In this document: positions 45,056 to 53,648 of the stretch, piece after piece | Layout: each line of letters starts with the position of its first letter | Position numbering within the stretch: the stretch's first letter is position 1 | DNA from: Rhinopithecimicrobium faecis | GTDB lineage: Bacteria > Bacteroidota > Bacteroidia > Sphingobacteriales > Sphingobacteriaceae | DNA length: 64,000 nt | Direction: 5' to 3' | NCBI GenBank assembly: GCA_017942165.1 | Contig: JAGKSB010000010.1 | Location: 61,694 to 125,693 of the forward strand | Translations under genes and position numbers: made by a program | Notes under the pieces: model-generated | Told to the model about the DNA's origin: nothing | Seen by the model: only the letters and a program-made list of their open reading frames with translations | Database searches by the model: none

Positions 45056-46009
45056 ATGAAAACTACATTTGATTTTGAAAAGCCAATTGAAGATTTACAA
45101 TTGCAAATTGAAAAAGTAAAGCAAGTTGCCGAAAAGACGAAAGTTGATATGGGTGCTACTTTACGTGAGCTGAATCAAAAATTAGAAGAAACAAAATTAG
45201 AGATCTATAGTAACTTAACAGGGTGGCAGAAAGTTCAGATGGCAAGACATGCTGAACGTCCGCAGACTTTTGACTATATAGAGGCTATTTGTGATGAATT
45301 TATTGAGTTACATGGTGACCGTACGGTAAGGGATGATAAAGCGATCGTAGGTGGCTTTGCTTCCATTGGCGGGCAGTCAGTCATGGTTATAGGACACCAA
45401 AAGGGTAAAAACACCAAGGAGCGTCAATACCGCAACTTTGGTATGGCAAATCCCGAAGGTTACCGAAAAGCCTTACGTTTAATGCGTATGGCAGAAAAGT
45501 TCAATAAGCCTGTTGTAACTTTAATTGATACCATGGGTGCATTCCCAGGTATTGAAGGAGAAGAGCGTGGACAAGGAGAAGCTATTGCGCGCAATTTACT
45601 GGAGATGTCGGTATTAAAGGTTCCTATTATCTGTATCGTTATCGGTGAAGGAGCTTCCGGTGGAGCCTTAGGTATTGGGGTTGGTGACCGTGTTTATATG
45701 TTAGAGCATTCATGGTACTCTGTTATTTCTCCAGAATCTTGTTCTTCCATCCTATGGAGAAGTTGGGATCATAAAGAGAAAGCGGCAGATGCATTAAAAC
45801 TTACAGCAGAAAACATGCTTAGCAATGGATTAATTGATGGTATTATCCCAGAACCTTTGGGTGGTGCACACCAAGATCCTGAAGCTGCGGCAGCTAATGT
45901 AAAAGCAAAGATTTTAGCTGATTTAGCAATTTTAATTCCTAAAGATGAGGAGACTTTAGTCGCTGAGCGTATCGAGAAATTCTCAAATATGGGTGTGGTA
46001 GTTGAATAA
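45056..46009 (+). CDS. accA: Acetyl-CoA carboxylase carboxyltransferase subunit alpha
   Basis: Half of the carboxyltransferase that makes malonyl-CoA for fatty acid synthesis. The full-length protein (317 residues) has the N-terminal coiled helix region [71 protein letters not shown] and [21 protein letters not shown], all typical of AccA. Monocistronic, between divergent and convergent neighbours; accD is not in the window. Confidence 0.98.
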   Translation: MKTTFDFEKPIEDLQLQIEKVKQVAEKTKVDMGATLRELNQKLEETKLEIYSNLTGWQKVQMARHAERPQTFDYIEAICDEFIELHGDRTVRDDKAIVGGFASIGGQSVMVIGHQKGKNTKERQYRNFGMANPEGYRKALRLMRMAEKFNKPVVTLIDTMGAFPGIEGEERGQGEAIARNLLEMSVLKVPIICIVIGEGASGGALGIGVGDRVYMLEHSWYSVISPESCSSILWRSWDHKEKAADALKLTAENMLSNGLIDGIIPEPLGGAHQDPEAAAANVKAKILADLAILIPKDEETLVAERIEKFSNMGVVVE

Positions 46010-46033
46010 CAGCGCGCTATAAATAATATTTTT

Positions 46034-46064
46034 ATCCCCTCTTTTTTTCGTGAAAAGAGGGGAT
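46034..46064. terminator. accA terminator, shared with the convergent fucose operon
   Basis: atcccctctttt / aaaagaggggat 12-bp stem, followed on the plus strand by TCTTTTT; it lies between convergent genes. Confidence 0.9.
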
Positions 46065-46077
46065 TCTTTTTGCCATA

Positions 46078-46866
46078 TTATTCCGAGATAATGGCTCTAT
46101 CAAGGTGTACATAGCCACCATCAACATACAGCAGCTGTCCTGTCGTATGGCTGGAGCGGCTAGAAAGCAGGAATACTGCAGTGTCAGCAATCTCTTCAGC
46201 CGTGGTCATACGCTTTTGAAAAGGAATGCGCGCTGTAATTTTACTACGCGTTTCTTCCGGATTCGGCAGCGTCTGAAGCCAAGAATCATACTGTGGTGTA
46301 GCACATTCGGCTACGACAATTGCATTCACACGGATATCAAAAGGCAGCAGTTCTACCGCCCACTCTCTTGTTAAGGCATTTCTCCCCCCATTGCTGGCGG
46401 CATATGCCGAGGTGTTACCCTGCCCTGTCTCCGCAGTCTTGGACGAGATATTTAAGATGGTACCTTTCGATTTCTTAAGATCTTCGAGAGCGTGATGTGC
46501 CAATAAATAGTAATGCACCAGGTTTTTATGTAGCGAAGCTATAAATCCTTCATAATTTCCAGAAGCTAGGCCTACCCCATCATTGTGTCCAGCGTTATTT
46601 ACCAGGCCATCAATCTTACCGAGCGTGGCACGCACATAGCTTACAGCCTCTTCACAAGCTTTGGGGTCAGCTAGTTCCGCTTCAAAGGTATATGCTTTTC
46701 CGCCTTTCGCTTCTATTTCATCCTTCACAAGGTTGTTATCCTTGGCATTACGCCCTATAATGACGGGGATAGCACCTTCAGCAGCCAGGGCGATTGCGAT
46801 GGCTCTACCAATACCTTTGGCAGCACCCGTGACTATAAATACATTATCAGTTAGCTTTAAGTTCAT
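46078..46866 (-). CDS. SDR oxidoreductase, probable L-fucose dehydrogenase
   Basis: A 262-residue short-chain dehydrogenase. The NAD(P) motif TGAAKGIG is at 13-20, VNNAG at 89-93, the catalytic Ser in NISSK (about 141), and Tyr155 in SAYAASN. The usual catalytic Lys is replaced: the motif reads Y155-A-A-S-N159. The segment VAECATPQYDSWLQTLPNP resembles that of bacterial L-fucose dehydrogenases. It is the last gene of the fucose operon; it would oxidise the sugar to its lactone. Assignment depends strongly on context, and the altered motif is discussed in the findings. Confidence 0.7.
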   Translation of the reverse strand: MNLKLTDNVFIVTGAAKGIGRAIAIALAAEGAIPVIIGRNAKDNNLVKDEIEAKGGKAYTFEAELADPKACEEAVSYVRATLGKIDGLVNNAGHNDGVGLASGNYEGFIASLHKNLVHYYLLAHHALEDLKKSKGTILNISSKTAETGQGNTSAYAASNGGRNALTREWAVELLPFDIRVNAIVVAECATPQYDSWLQTLPNPEETRSKITARIPFQKRMTTAEEIADTAVFLLSSRSSHTTGQLLYVDGGYVHLDRAIISE

Positions 46867-46868
46867 CG

Positions 46869-47702
46869 TTATATCTTTATTTTATATAGTCTACAGGCAT
46901 TTCCACCATAAAAGGCCTCCCTTTCATCGGCTGTAAAATCCTGTATGCTTGGGGCTATTAACTCCTTTAGTTGGGGATAGTTTGCTGCGAGCGTGCTTAC
47001 AGGCCAATCGGTACCATAGAGAATCCGTTGTTTCCCAAAGCTTCCAATTACCTGCCGGAAGTAGGCTTTAAAATCCTGGGGCTTCCAGGCTTTCCAATCC
47101 GCTTCTGTGGCGTAGCCTGATAGTTTACATGCCACATTGGGGTAGCTGCTTAGTTGCTCAATAAAATCAGCCCAAGCGGTAAATTCACCCGATTTGATGG
47201 CTGGTTTTGCCATATGATCGAGCACAAATTGTTGATTAGGATTTTGGGCTACACAAGCCAAGGTGCTCGCATAATGCCTTGGCCTAATTAATAAATCATA
47301 AGTATAGCCGTGCGCTGTAAGCATTGCTATTCCCTGAAGAAAAGAGTCCCTAATAAGGTAATCCGGGTCAGCTTCCTGCTCGACAAACTGCCTAAATCCA
47401 CGCATGACAGGCTCCTGTAGATACTGCTTTAATAAGACTTTAAAGTCCGCAGCTTCGAAATCAATCCACCCCACCACAGCACGTATAAAGGCATGCTTAC
47501 GGGCAAGCTCCAGCAGAAAAGTATTTTCCTGAATCGATGCTGCTGCTTGTACAGCGATGCAGCCATCAAATCCGGACTCCTCCAATAGGGGCTTTAAGTC
47601 TTTCGGTAAGAAGTCTCTCGCTAAAGCTGACATTTCAGGCCCTATCCAAGCATGCTCTTCCGGGCTGTAGCGCCAGAAATGCTGGTGTGAATCTATGCGC
47701 AT
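46869..47702 (-). CDS. Amidohydrolase family lactonase, probable L-fuconolactonase
   Basis: A 277-residue TIM-barrel hydrolase of the amidohydrolase_2 family. N-terminal metal site RIDSHQHFWRYSPEEHAWI, a central LDHMAKPAIKSGEFTAWADF, and the C-terminal metal aspartate in ILYGTDWPVS. This subfamily opens sugar lactones such as L-fucono-1,5-lactone or L-rhamnono-lactone. Two bp separate it from the dehydrogenase gene and two bp from the FAH-family gene, so it sits inside the operon at the expected pathway step after the dehydrogenase. Confidence 0.82.
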   Translation of the reverse strand: MRIDSHQHFWRYSPEEHAWIGPEMSALARDFLPKDLKPLLEESGFDGCIAVQAAASIQENTFLLELARKHAFIRAVVGWIDFEAADFKVLLKQYLQEPVMRGFRQFVEQEADPDYLIRDSFLQGIAMLTAHGYTYDLLIRPRHYASTLACVAQNPNQQFVLDHMAKPAIKSGEFTAWADFIEQLSSYPNVACKLSGYATEADWKAWKPQDFKAYFRQVIGSFGKQRILYGTDWPVSTLAANYPQLKELIAPSIQDFTADEREAFYGGNACRLYKIKI

Positions 47703-47704
47703 AC

Positions 47705-48559
47705 TTATTTTTTATAAGCTATTACAGTTTGCTTTTGACTGCCTAAGCCTGTTGCTCCAAGCTCAATTACGTCGCCAGCTTTTAAATAAATAGGTGGATT
47801 AAAACCTAGCCCTACACCCGCAGGCGTACCTGTAGAAATAACATCTCCAGGAAGCAGCGTCATAAACTGGGAAACATATGCCACGGTATATGCCACGGAA
47901 AATATCAGGTTGGAAGTACTTCCTTTCTGAAAAGTCTTCCCATTTACTGTCAGCCATAGATCCACGTTATTGATATCTTCAATTTCATCTTTTGTGGTTA
48001 AATAGGGTCCCATAGGTCCAAAAGTATCACAGCCTTTCCCTTTATCCCATGTTCCTCCCCGCTCCAACTGATAAGATCTTTCAGAAACGTCATTATGTAG
48101 CACATATCCCGCAATATAATCCAGTGCTTCCTCTTCAGTAACATAAGAAGCTTTCTTGCCGATTACGATGCCGAATTCCACCTCCCAATCTGTTTTCACA
48201 GCATCTTTGGGAATCATGACCTCATCGTAGGGACCTACTAGTGAAGTTGTAGACTTTAAGAAGATAATAGGTTCCTCAGGAATGGCTGCTCCCGTTTCCG
48301 CAGCATGGTCTTTATAGTTCAATCCTATACACACAATTTTTGATGGGCGTGCAAAAGGAGCGCCGATACGTGCTTCCGCAGGGATTTCTTTAAGCTGATC
48401 ACGATTTGCAGCAATATAATCAGCTAATGCTGCCAATCTGCCTTCCGCGAAGAATGCTTCATTATAGTCTCCCCCAAAGGCTGAGACATCGTAATTTTTG
48501 CCATCTATGTTAACGGCTATTTTTTCTTGACCTAAATTGCCAAAACGTACTAATTTCAT
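47705..48559 (-). CDS. FAH family hydrolase, probable 2,4-diketo-3-deoxy-L-fuconate hydrolase
   Basis: A 284-residue fumarylacetoacetate-hydrolase-fold enzyme. Conserved IGLNYKDHAAETG, EPIIFLKSTTSLVGP, the metal-binding WEVEFGIVIGKKA, and VLHNDVSERSYQ, GKGCDTFGPMGP, GDVISTGTPAGVG. In non-phosphorylating L-fucose degradation this family splits 2,4-diketo-3-deoxy-L-fuconate to pyruvate and L-lactate. The position between the two dehydrogenases and the lactonase supports that role, but ureidoglycolate-type FAH members look similar. Confidence 0.82.
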   Translation of the reverse strand: MKLVRFGNLGQEKIAVNIDGKNYDVSAFGGDYNEAFFAEGRLAALADYIAANRDQLKEIPAEARIGAPFARPSKIVCIGLNYKDHAAETGAAIPEEPIIFLKSTTSLVGPYDEVMIPKDAVKTDWEVEFGIVIGKKASYVTEEEALDYIAGYVLHNDVSERSYQLERGGTWDKGKGCDTFGPMGPYLTTKDEIEDINNVDLWLTVNGKTFQKGSTSNLIFSVAYTVAYVSQFMTLLPGDVISTGTPAGVGLGFNPPIYLKAGDVIELGATGLGSQKQTVIAYKK

Positions 48560-48565
48560 CTTTTT

Positions 48566-49330
48566 CTAATTATTTAATTTTATAAAACCTCCATCTATGG
48601 GGTAGTCATTTCCGGTGATAAATGCCGCATCATCAGAACATAAAAATAACGCTAAAGAAGCGACCTCAGCAGGCTGCGCCATGCGTCCAATAGGCTGTGA
48701 TTGAGAAAGCTTCTCAAAAGTCTCCTCCTCCTTACCCGGGTAGTTTTTCGCTATAAAGCCATCGACAAAAGGGGTATGCACCCGTGCCGGAGAGATGCTG
48801 TTGCAGCGGATACCTGCCGCCATATAATCGCGTGCTACAGATAGCGTCATCGCGTAGATAGCGCCTTTACTCATGGAATAAGCAAAGCGGTCGGCGATGC
48901 CTACGACAGCCGCAATGGAAGCCATATTCAGGATCACTCCCTGCCCCTGCGCTTTCATCTTAGGGATGACTGCAAAAAGGCTGTTGTAGGCGCCCTTAAC
49001 ATTTACATCAAAGACACGCTGAAAATCCTCTTCCGTACATTTCTCTAAGTTTCCGACATGCGCTATACCCGCATTATTTACGAGGATATCTATCTGTTCA
49101 ATTCCTGCTACTAAGCTTTGCAGGTCACTTTGATTGGTGACATTAACACTATGGGCAAAGGCCTTCCCTATTCCTTGGGATTCAATTTCTGCGACCACCT
49201 GACTTGCCGCTTCCAGGTTGAGCTCAAGGATATGCACTGTAGCACCTTGCGCAGCAAATAATAAGGAAATGGCTTTTCCAATTCCGGATCCACCCCCGGT
49301 AATAAGCACTGTTTTATTCGTTAATTTCAT
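48566..49330 (-). CDS. SDR oxidoreductase, probable 2-keto-3-deoxy-L-fuconate dehydrogenase
   Basis: A 254-residue classical SDR: TGGGSGIGKAIS (about 10-21), VNNAGIAHVG, the catalytic Ser in MASIAAVVG, and an intact YxxxK in FAYSMSKGAIYAMTL. C-terminal IDGGFIKLNN. It would oxidise the 2-keto-3-deoxy acid made by the upstream dehydratase to the 2,4-diketo acid that the FAH enzyme cleaves. It starts 17 bp after the UxaA-family gene. Pathway role is by context. Confidence 0.75.
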   Translation of the reverse strand: MKLTNKTVLITGGGSGIGKAISLLFAAQGATVHILELNLEAASQVVAEIESQGIGKAFAHSVNVTNQSDLQSLVAGIEQIDILVNNAGIAHVGNLEKCTEEDFQRVFDVNVKGAYNSLFAVIPKMKAQGQGVILNMASIAAVVGIADRFAYSMSKGAIYAMTLSVARDYMAAGIRCNSISPARVHTPFVDGFIAKNYPGKEEETFEKLSQSQPIGRMAQPAEVASLALFLCSDDAAFITGNDYPIDGGFIKLNN

Positions 49331-49347
49331 TGCGTTTATATTTACAA

Positions 49348-51000
49348 TTATAGCGATACACCTCTACGCCAAGGGATAAAATCATCCTGTCCTAGCAGCG
49401 TAGCTTTGGTCTTCTTTTCCCCTGAAGCTACCGCTATCAGCTCAGCAAGAATACGGTGTGCCGCTTGTTCAATACTTTCCGTGCCTTCGATAATGGTACC
49501 ACAGTTGATATCGATAATATCAGGCATCTTTTCAAAGAGTTTGGTATTTGTCGCGAGCTTTATAACAGGAGCTATGGGATTTCCTGTCGGCGTCCCTAGG
49601 CCCGTTGTAAAAAGCACGATATTTGCTCCAGCAGCAACTTCCGCCGTCGTAGACTCCACATCATTACCAGGCGTACAGAGGAGATTTAACCCAGGACGGT
49701 TCGCTAATTCAGGATAGTCTACGACATCTTTCACTGGTGAGGAGCCTCCTTTCTTTGCTGCTCCAGCGGATTTTATGGCGTCGGTAATCAGTCCATCACG
49801 GATATTTCCCGGCGACGGATTAGCATAAAATCCCGACCCATCGGCTTCCGCTTTGGCGTTATATTGGCGCATTAGCGTCATAAATTTTTCAGCTAGTTCT
49901 TCCGTCTCACAGCGGTCGGAGAGCTCTTGCTCAACGCCACAGAGTTCAGGGAATTCCGCGAGGATCATAGCGCTGTCGAGCTGCACCAACATATCCGAGA
50001 GATAGCCCAGTGCTGGGTTGGCAGAGATCCCTGAAAAGCCATCCGAGCCACCACACTCTAGACCTACACACAGCTTACTTAGGGGAGCAGGTTCTCTTTT
50101 TAATTGGTTGGCCTGCACTAAGCCTGCAAAAGTCGCTTTTAAAGCCTTTTGCATCAACTCCTTTTCCGTGCCTTCCACTTGCTGCTCAAAGATATATAGT
50201 GGCTTATCGAAGTTTGCGTCTCTTTTAGCAATTTCCTCACGGAGAATAGATGCCTGGGCATGCTGGCAGCCTAGGCTTAACACCGTGGCACCAGCGACAT
50301 TTGGGTGCACGATATATCCTGCTAGCAGGCCACAAAGGGCATCAGAGTCCATGCGCGTGCCTCCGCATCCCATTTCGTGGTTGAGGAATTTTATGCCATC
50401 AACCTGCGGAAAGATCGTTTTTACGGGCTCTCCCACAGCAGTATCAGCAAAGTTTACGGTCGCTATGTCAGCACCCGATTGATAGGCTGCAAGCAGTTGA
50501 TCCACCTCACGGGAGTAGTCCTTACTTTTCAGCACGTAGCCAAGCTTCTCATTGAGCGCCTCCTTGAGGATATTAATATTTCTATTTTCACAGAAAACTA
50601 ATGGAATTACCAACCAGTAATTTGCGGTACCTACGGTTCCATTGCTACGGTGGTATCCTTGGAAAGTTTTGTCTTTGATCGCTGTGATATCGGGCTTGGG
50701 CCAAGCTAACTTCCTTGTCCCTAGCTGAAAAGATTCTGCAGCATGGCGCAAATTATGAGTATGTAAGAGGCTCCCTTCAGGAGTATCTTCCAGCACTTTA
50801 CCCACAAGCACACCATACATATATACTTCCTCATGCTGACGTAGGGGACGTAAGTTGAATTTATGCTTAGCCGCCACAGCTTGCTTTAGGAAGAAGGAGT
50901 TTCCATCCTCTTCCACGACTTCAAATCCTGTAGGCAGGTCCTGTAAAGCTACATAGACATTATCCGCAGGATGTATTTTTAAAAATAGCTTTATTTCCAT
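49348..51000 (-). CDS. UxaA family sugar-acid dehydratase, probable L-fuconate dehydratase
   Basis: A 550-residue altronate-dehydratase-family protein: N-terminal SAF domain (about 1-95, LFLKIHPADNVYVALQDLP), then the UxaA core with YHRSNGTVGTANYWLVIP, NHEMGCGGT, LGCQHAQAS, GLECGGSDGFSGISANPALG and the C-terminal DINCGTIIEG. It overlaps the mutarotase stop by one base. In this operon it is the only candidate for the dehydration of the sugar acid, a step done in several proteobacterial fucose pathways by an enolase-superfamily enzyme instead. Altronate as substrate would be the standard label, but the neighbours argue for a fuconate-type acid. Confidence 0.8.
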   Translation of the reverse strand: MEIKLFLKIHPADNVYVALQDLPTGFEVVEEDGNSFFLKQAVAAKHKFNLRPLRQHEEVYMYGVLVGKVLEDTPEGSLLHTHNLRHAAESFQLGTRKLAWPKPDITAIKDKTFQGYHRSNGTVGTANYWLVIPLVFCENRNINILKEALNEKLGYVLKSKDYSREVDQLLAAYQSGADIATVNFADTAVGEPVKTIFPQVDGIKFLNHEMGCGGTRMDSDALCGLLAGYIVHPNVAGATVLSLGCQHAQASILREEIAKRDANFDKPLYIFEQQVEGTEKELMQKALKATFAGLVQANQLKREPAPLSKLCVGLECGGSDGFSGISANPALGYLSDMLVQLDSAMILAEFPELCGVEQELSDRCETEELAEKFMTLMRQYNAKAEADGSGFYANPSPGNIRDGLITDAIKSAGAAKKGGSSPVKDVVDYPELANRPGLNLLCTPGNDVESTTAEVAAGANIVLFTTGLGTPTGNPIAPVIKLATNTKLFEKMPDIIDINCGTIIEGTESIEQAAHRILAELIAVASGEKKTKATLLGQDDFIPWRRGVSL

Positions 51001-51335
51001 TATTTTTTAAGATCAAATATTTTAGACATCAGGGCCCATTTCTCACCTTCCACGGATCCAGGAATTGGCTGCTGGAAATAGTCCATCAGCGACTCCCACT
51101 CTTGAACACGGGGGTTTCCAGCATCCTTCTCCGCTTTATTAGCAAAGGAAAATGTTTGATCCACCTCCATAATCATCATAAGTCGGTTTTCAAAACGGTA
51201 TATTTCCATGGATACAATTCCGGCTTCGATAATGGAAAATTTTATATCTGGCCATACTTTAGTATGCCAATCCACATAGGCAGCAATCTTAGTGGCATCA
51301 GGCACGAGATCGAGGGCAAAGACATGTCGTTTCAT
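51000..51335 (-). CDS. L-fucose/L-rhamnose mutarotase (RhaU-like)
   Basis: A 111-residue ferredoxin-like barrel enzyme of the L-rhamnose mutarotase family that interconverts sugar anomers. Family features: KRHVFALDLVPD, WHTKVWPDIKFSIIEAGIVSMEIYRFENRLMMIMEV and the C-terminal WALMSKIFDL. It is placed between the permease and the dehydratase, overlapping the latter by one base; L-fucose is the likely sugar from the FucP-type permease. Confidence 0.85.
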   Translation of the reverse strand: MKRHVFALDLVPDATKIAAYVDWHTKVWPDIKFSIIEAGIVSMEIYRFENRLMMIMEVDQTFSFANKAEKDAGNPRVQEWESLMDYFQQPIPGSVEGEKWALMSKIFDLKK

Positions 51336-51346
51336 AGCGTATTAAG

Positions 51347-52615
51347 TTAATGGGCAGCAGAAAGTGTTGCCGATGTTTTATTTTTTAAGTTGAATAAGGC
51401 AAATAGAAATACCACGATAAAACAGCTTGTAGGCACGCTATAAGCCATTTGTAGCGAACTCATATCAATGATCCAGCCCATCACTGGCGGAGAGACTGCC
51501 CCCCCAACAATTGCCATAATTAAGATCGAAGAAGCTTGCTTAGTCTTAGCCCCTAATCCAGCAATGGCCAAGGAGAAGATGGTTGGGAACATAATAGATT
51601 TCAAAAATTCTACTAGCATCAGCGCGTAGACCGCCAGCATACCCTGCATATTCATCGCTACTACAGTGGCAATAATTGAGAAGAAAGCGAAGATGGCGAG
51701 CAACTTTGAAGGTTGGATATAGCGCATTAAAAACGTTCCTACAAAGCGGCCTATCATAAATCCAAAGAGCGCAATAGCTAAGAAGTTGGCTGCCATCTTT
51801 TCAGTCAGGCCTGCGACTTCTTCGGAAAAGCGGATAAAGAAGGCTACAATACCTACCTGTGCACCTACATAAAAGAAGAGTGCTGCGACACCGAACATAA
51901 AGTTAAATTCTTTATATAGGGGACGTTTTGAGGCCTTCTTTTCCTGTGACAGATCTTCCGTACCGTCTATCTCTGGCAGCTTCGTCCGGAAGAGGGCGAA
52001 GGCTACTAAGAGGACGACTATTGATATAATGGCATAGGGCAATTTTACCGCATCCGCTTCCTGTTGCAAGTACTGATCGAGTGCTCCCGCAGACATTGCC
52101 TGCTCTTGGGCTGCCGTAAGGCTCACGCCAGAAAGGATAAATTGCCCCCCTAAAAATGGTGCTAAAGTCGCCGCTAGCCCATTGAAGGACTGCGCAAAAT
52201 TCAACCGTTGAGTCGCCGTAGCAGGATCCCCTAACACCGATATATACGGATTTGCTGCTGACTCCAAAAATGTTAATCCCGCAGCAATAATAAATAAGGC
52301 CGCTAGAAAAAGTTCGAATGTACGCGTATTTGCTGCAGGAATAAATAAGAGGGTACCAGTTGCAAAAAGGAGGAGACCGAATACAATCCCCATTTTATAG
52401 CCATAGCGTCTCATAAAAAGTCCTGCAGGCAGTGCAATTACGAAATAGGCCACAAAAAAAGCAGAGTCTACAAGTGATGATTGATAGTTTGTTAGCTGAC
52501 AAGCTTTCTTTAAATGAGGGATAAGTATGGGATTTAAATTGTGCACAAATCCCCATAGAAAAAATAGGGACGTAATTAATATAATAGCTAAGCTATACTT
52601 CTTTTTGGTGCTCAT
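51347..52615 (-). CDS. fucP: FucP-type L-fucose:proton symporter (MFS)
   Basis: A 422-residue MFS sugar permease with about 12 helices. Diagnostic FucP/GluP segments: FFLWGFVHNLNPILIPHLKKA, TNYQSSLVDSAFFVAYFVIALPAG, FLESAANPYISVLGDP, and FGFMIGRFVGTFLM in helix 8. Such permeases import L-fucose (some relatives take other sugars). It is the first gene of the seven-gene operon and diverges from an AraC regulator with about 140 bp between the starts. Confidence 0.88.
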   Translation of the reverse strand: MSTKKKYSLAIILITSLFFLWGFVHNLNPILIPHLKKACQLTNYQSSLVDSAFFVAYFVIALPAGLFMRRYGYKMGIVFGLLLFATGTLLFIPAANTRTFELFLAALFIIAAGLTFLESAANPYISVLGDPATATQRLNFAQSFNGLAATLAPFLGGQFILSGVSLTAAQEQAMSAGALDQYLQQEADAVKLPYAIISIVVLLVAFALFRTKLPEIDGTEDLSQEKKASKRPLYKEFNFMFGVAALFFYVGAQVGIVAFFIRFSEEVAGLTEKMAANFLAIALFGFMIGRFVGTFLMRYIQPSKLLAIFAFFSIIATVVAMNMQGMLAVYALMLVEFLKSIMFPTIFSLAIAGLGAKTKQASSILIMAIVGGAVSPPVMGWIIDMSSLQMAYSVPTSCFIVVFLFALFNLKNKTSATLSAAH

Positions 52616-52728
52616 AAGATAGTCATAATTGGTGGAAGCAAGTTATCATTAATTCGTAGGAAAGAAGTATACTATCTTACCCAATTACTAAACAATATTA
52701 CCTTAAGTTGTGCTATCTAATAAATATT

Positions 52729-52745
52729 TATGCATATATTGCATA
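52729..52745. promoter_or_regulatory. Inverted repeat just upstream of the AraC gene
   Basis: TATGCA-TATAT-TGCATA, perfect 6-bp arms, 12 bp before the chosen AraC start, in the divergent promoter region of the fucose operon. Confidence 0.45.
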
Positions 52746-52757
52746 GGAAATAGCCTT

Positions 52758-53648
52758 ATGAAACCACAATTATTAAAGATAAATTCCACCTTAGCGCAGT
52801 GTTTCAGCTACCGCAGGGACCGGGAGCCTCAGCAGCATAACAACTGGCATTACCATGAGGAATTAGAGTTATTATACTTCCAAGAAGGATCAGGAACACA
52901 ATTTATTGGAGATAGCATTAGCAGTTTTAACGCCGGGGATCTCGTCTTAGTGGGGTCTAATCTTTCACATTACTGGTTATTTGACCAGCAGGAGCATGCC
53001 CCAGACTTCCAGTATATTTCGGATGTGCATGTGGTGCATTTTAAAGAGAATTTTTTGGGCGATTACTTTCTGCAGCTTCCAGAGAATAAGCCTTTAGTAG
53101 CATTATTTTCAGCGGCGAAAAAGGGGCTTCAGATTATGGGTCCTACGAAGGGGGAAGTTGTAGCTCGCTTACAGAAGATGGCTTCAGCTACAGGGATTAT
53201 GCGTATAACACTGCTACTGGAGAGCTTGGCGTTGCTTGCTAGTTCGCCCGACTATAAGCTCCTGAGCTCCTTAAATTCCGGGTTGCCACAGCCATCAGTA
53301 AACGATGTGCGCATGGCGGATATTATTGATTTCATCACGCATCATTACCGGCAGCAGATTAAGTTGGCACAGCTTTCAGAACGTGCCGGCATGACAGAAA
53401 ATTCATTCTGCCGCTATTTCAAGAAGCATACAGGAAAGACGGTCGTTCAGTTTCTGACGGAGTTAAGGATAGGCCATGCCTGTAAACTGCTTGTTGAAAA
53501 TGAGCTTTCCATCAAGCAGATTTACTTTGAAACGGGATTTCAGAATTCCGTTTCCTTCTATAAGAACTTTAAGCAGCAGATGCATATGTCACCCTTAGCC
53601 TACCAGAAGTCTGTCTTAGCAAAGCTTAAGCGGACTACTTTAAAGTAA
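52758..53648 (+). CDS. AraC family transcriptional regulator
   Basis: 296 residues from MKPQLLKINSTLAQCFSYRR; an upstream in-frame ATG (52710) would include the inverted repeat and is rejected. The N-terminal cupin sensor domain has NNWHYHEELELLYF and GDLVLVGSNLSHYW. The C-terminal HTH pair: IKLAQLSERAGMTENSFCRYFKKHTGKT and IKQIYFETGFQNSVSFYKNFKQQMHMSPLAYQ. Divergent position makes it the likely activator of the fucP operon. Its 3' end overlaps the convergent oxidoreductase gene by 14 bp. Confidence 0.92.
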   Translation: MKPQLLKINSTLAQCFSYRRDREPQQHNNWHYHEELELLYFQEGSGTQFIGDSISSFNAGDLVLVGSNLSHYWLFDQQEHAPDFQYISDVHVVHFKENFLGDYFLQLPENKPLVALFSAAKKGLQIMGPTKGEVVARLQKMASATGIMRITLLLESLALLASSPDYKLLSSLNSGLPQPSVNDVRMADIIDFITHHYRQQIKLAQLSERAGMTENSFCRYFKKHTGKTVVQFLTELRIGHACKLLVENELSIKQIYFETGFQNSVSFYKNFKQQMHMSPLAYQKSVLAKLKRTTLK

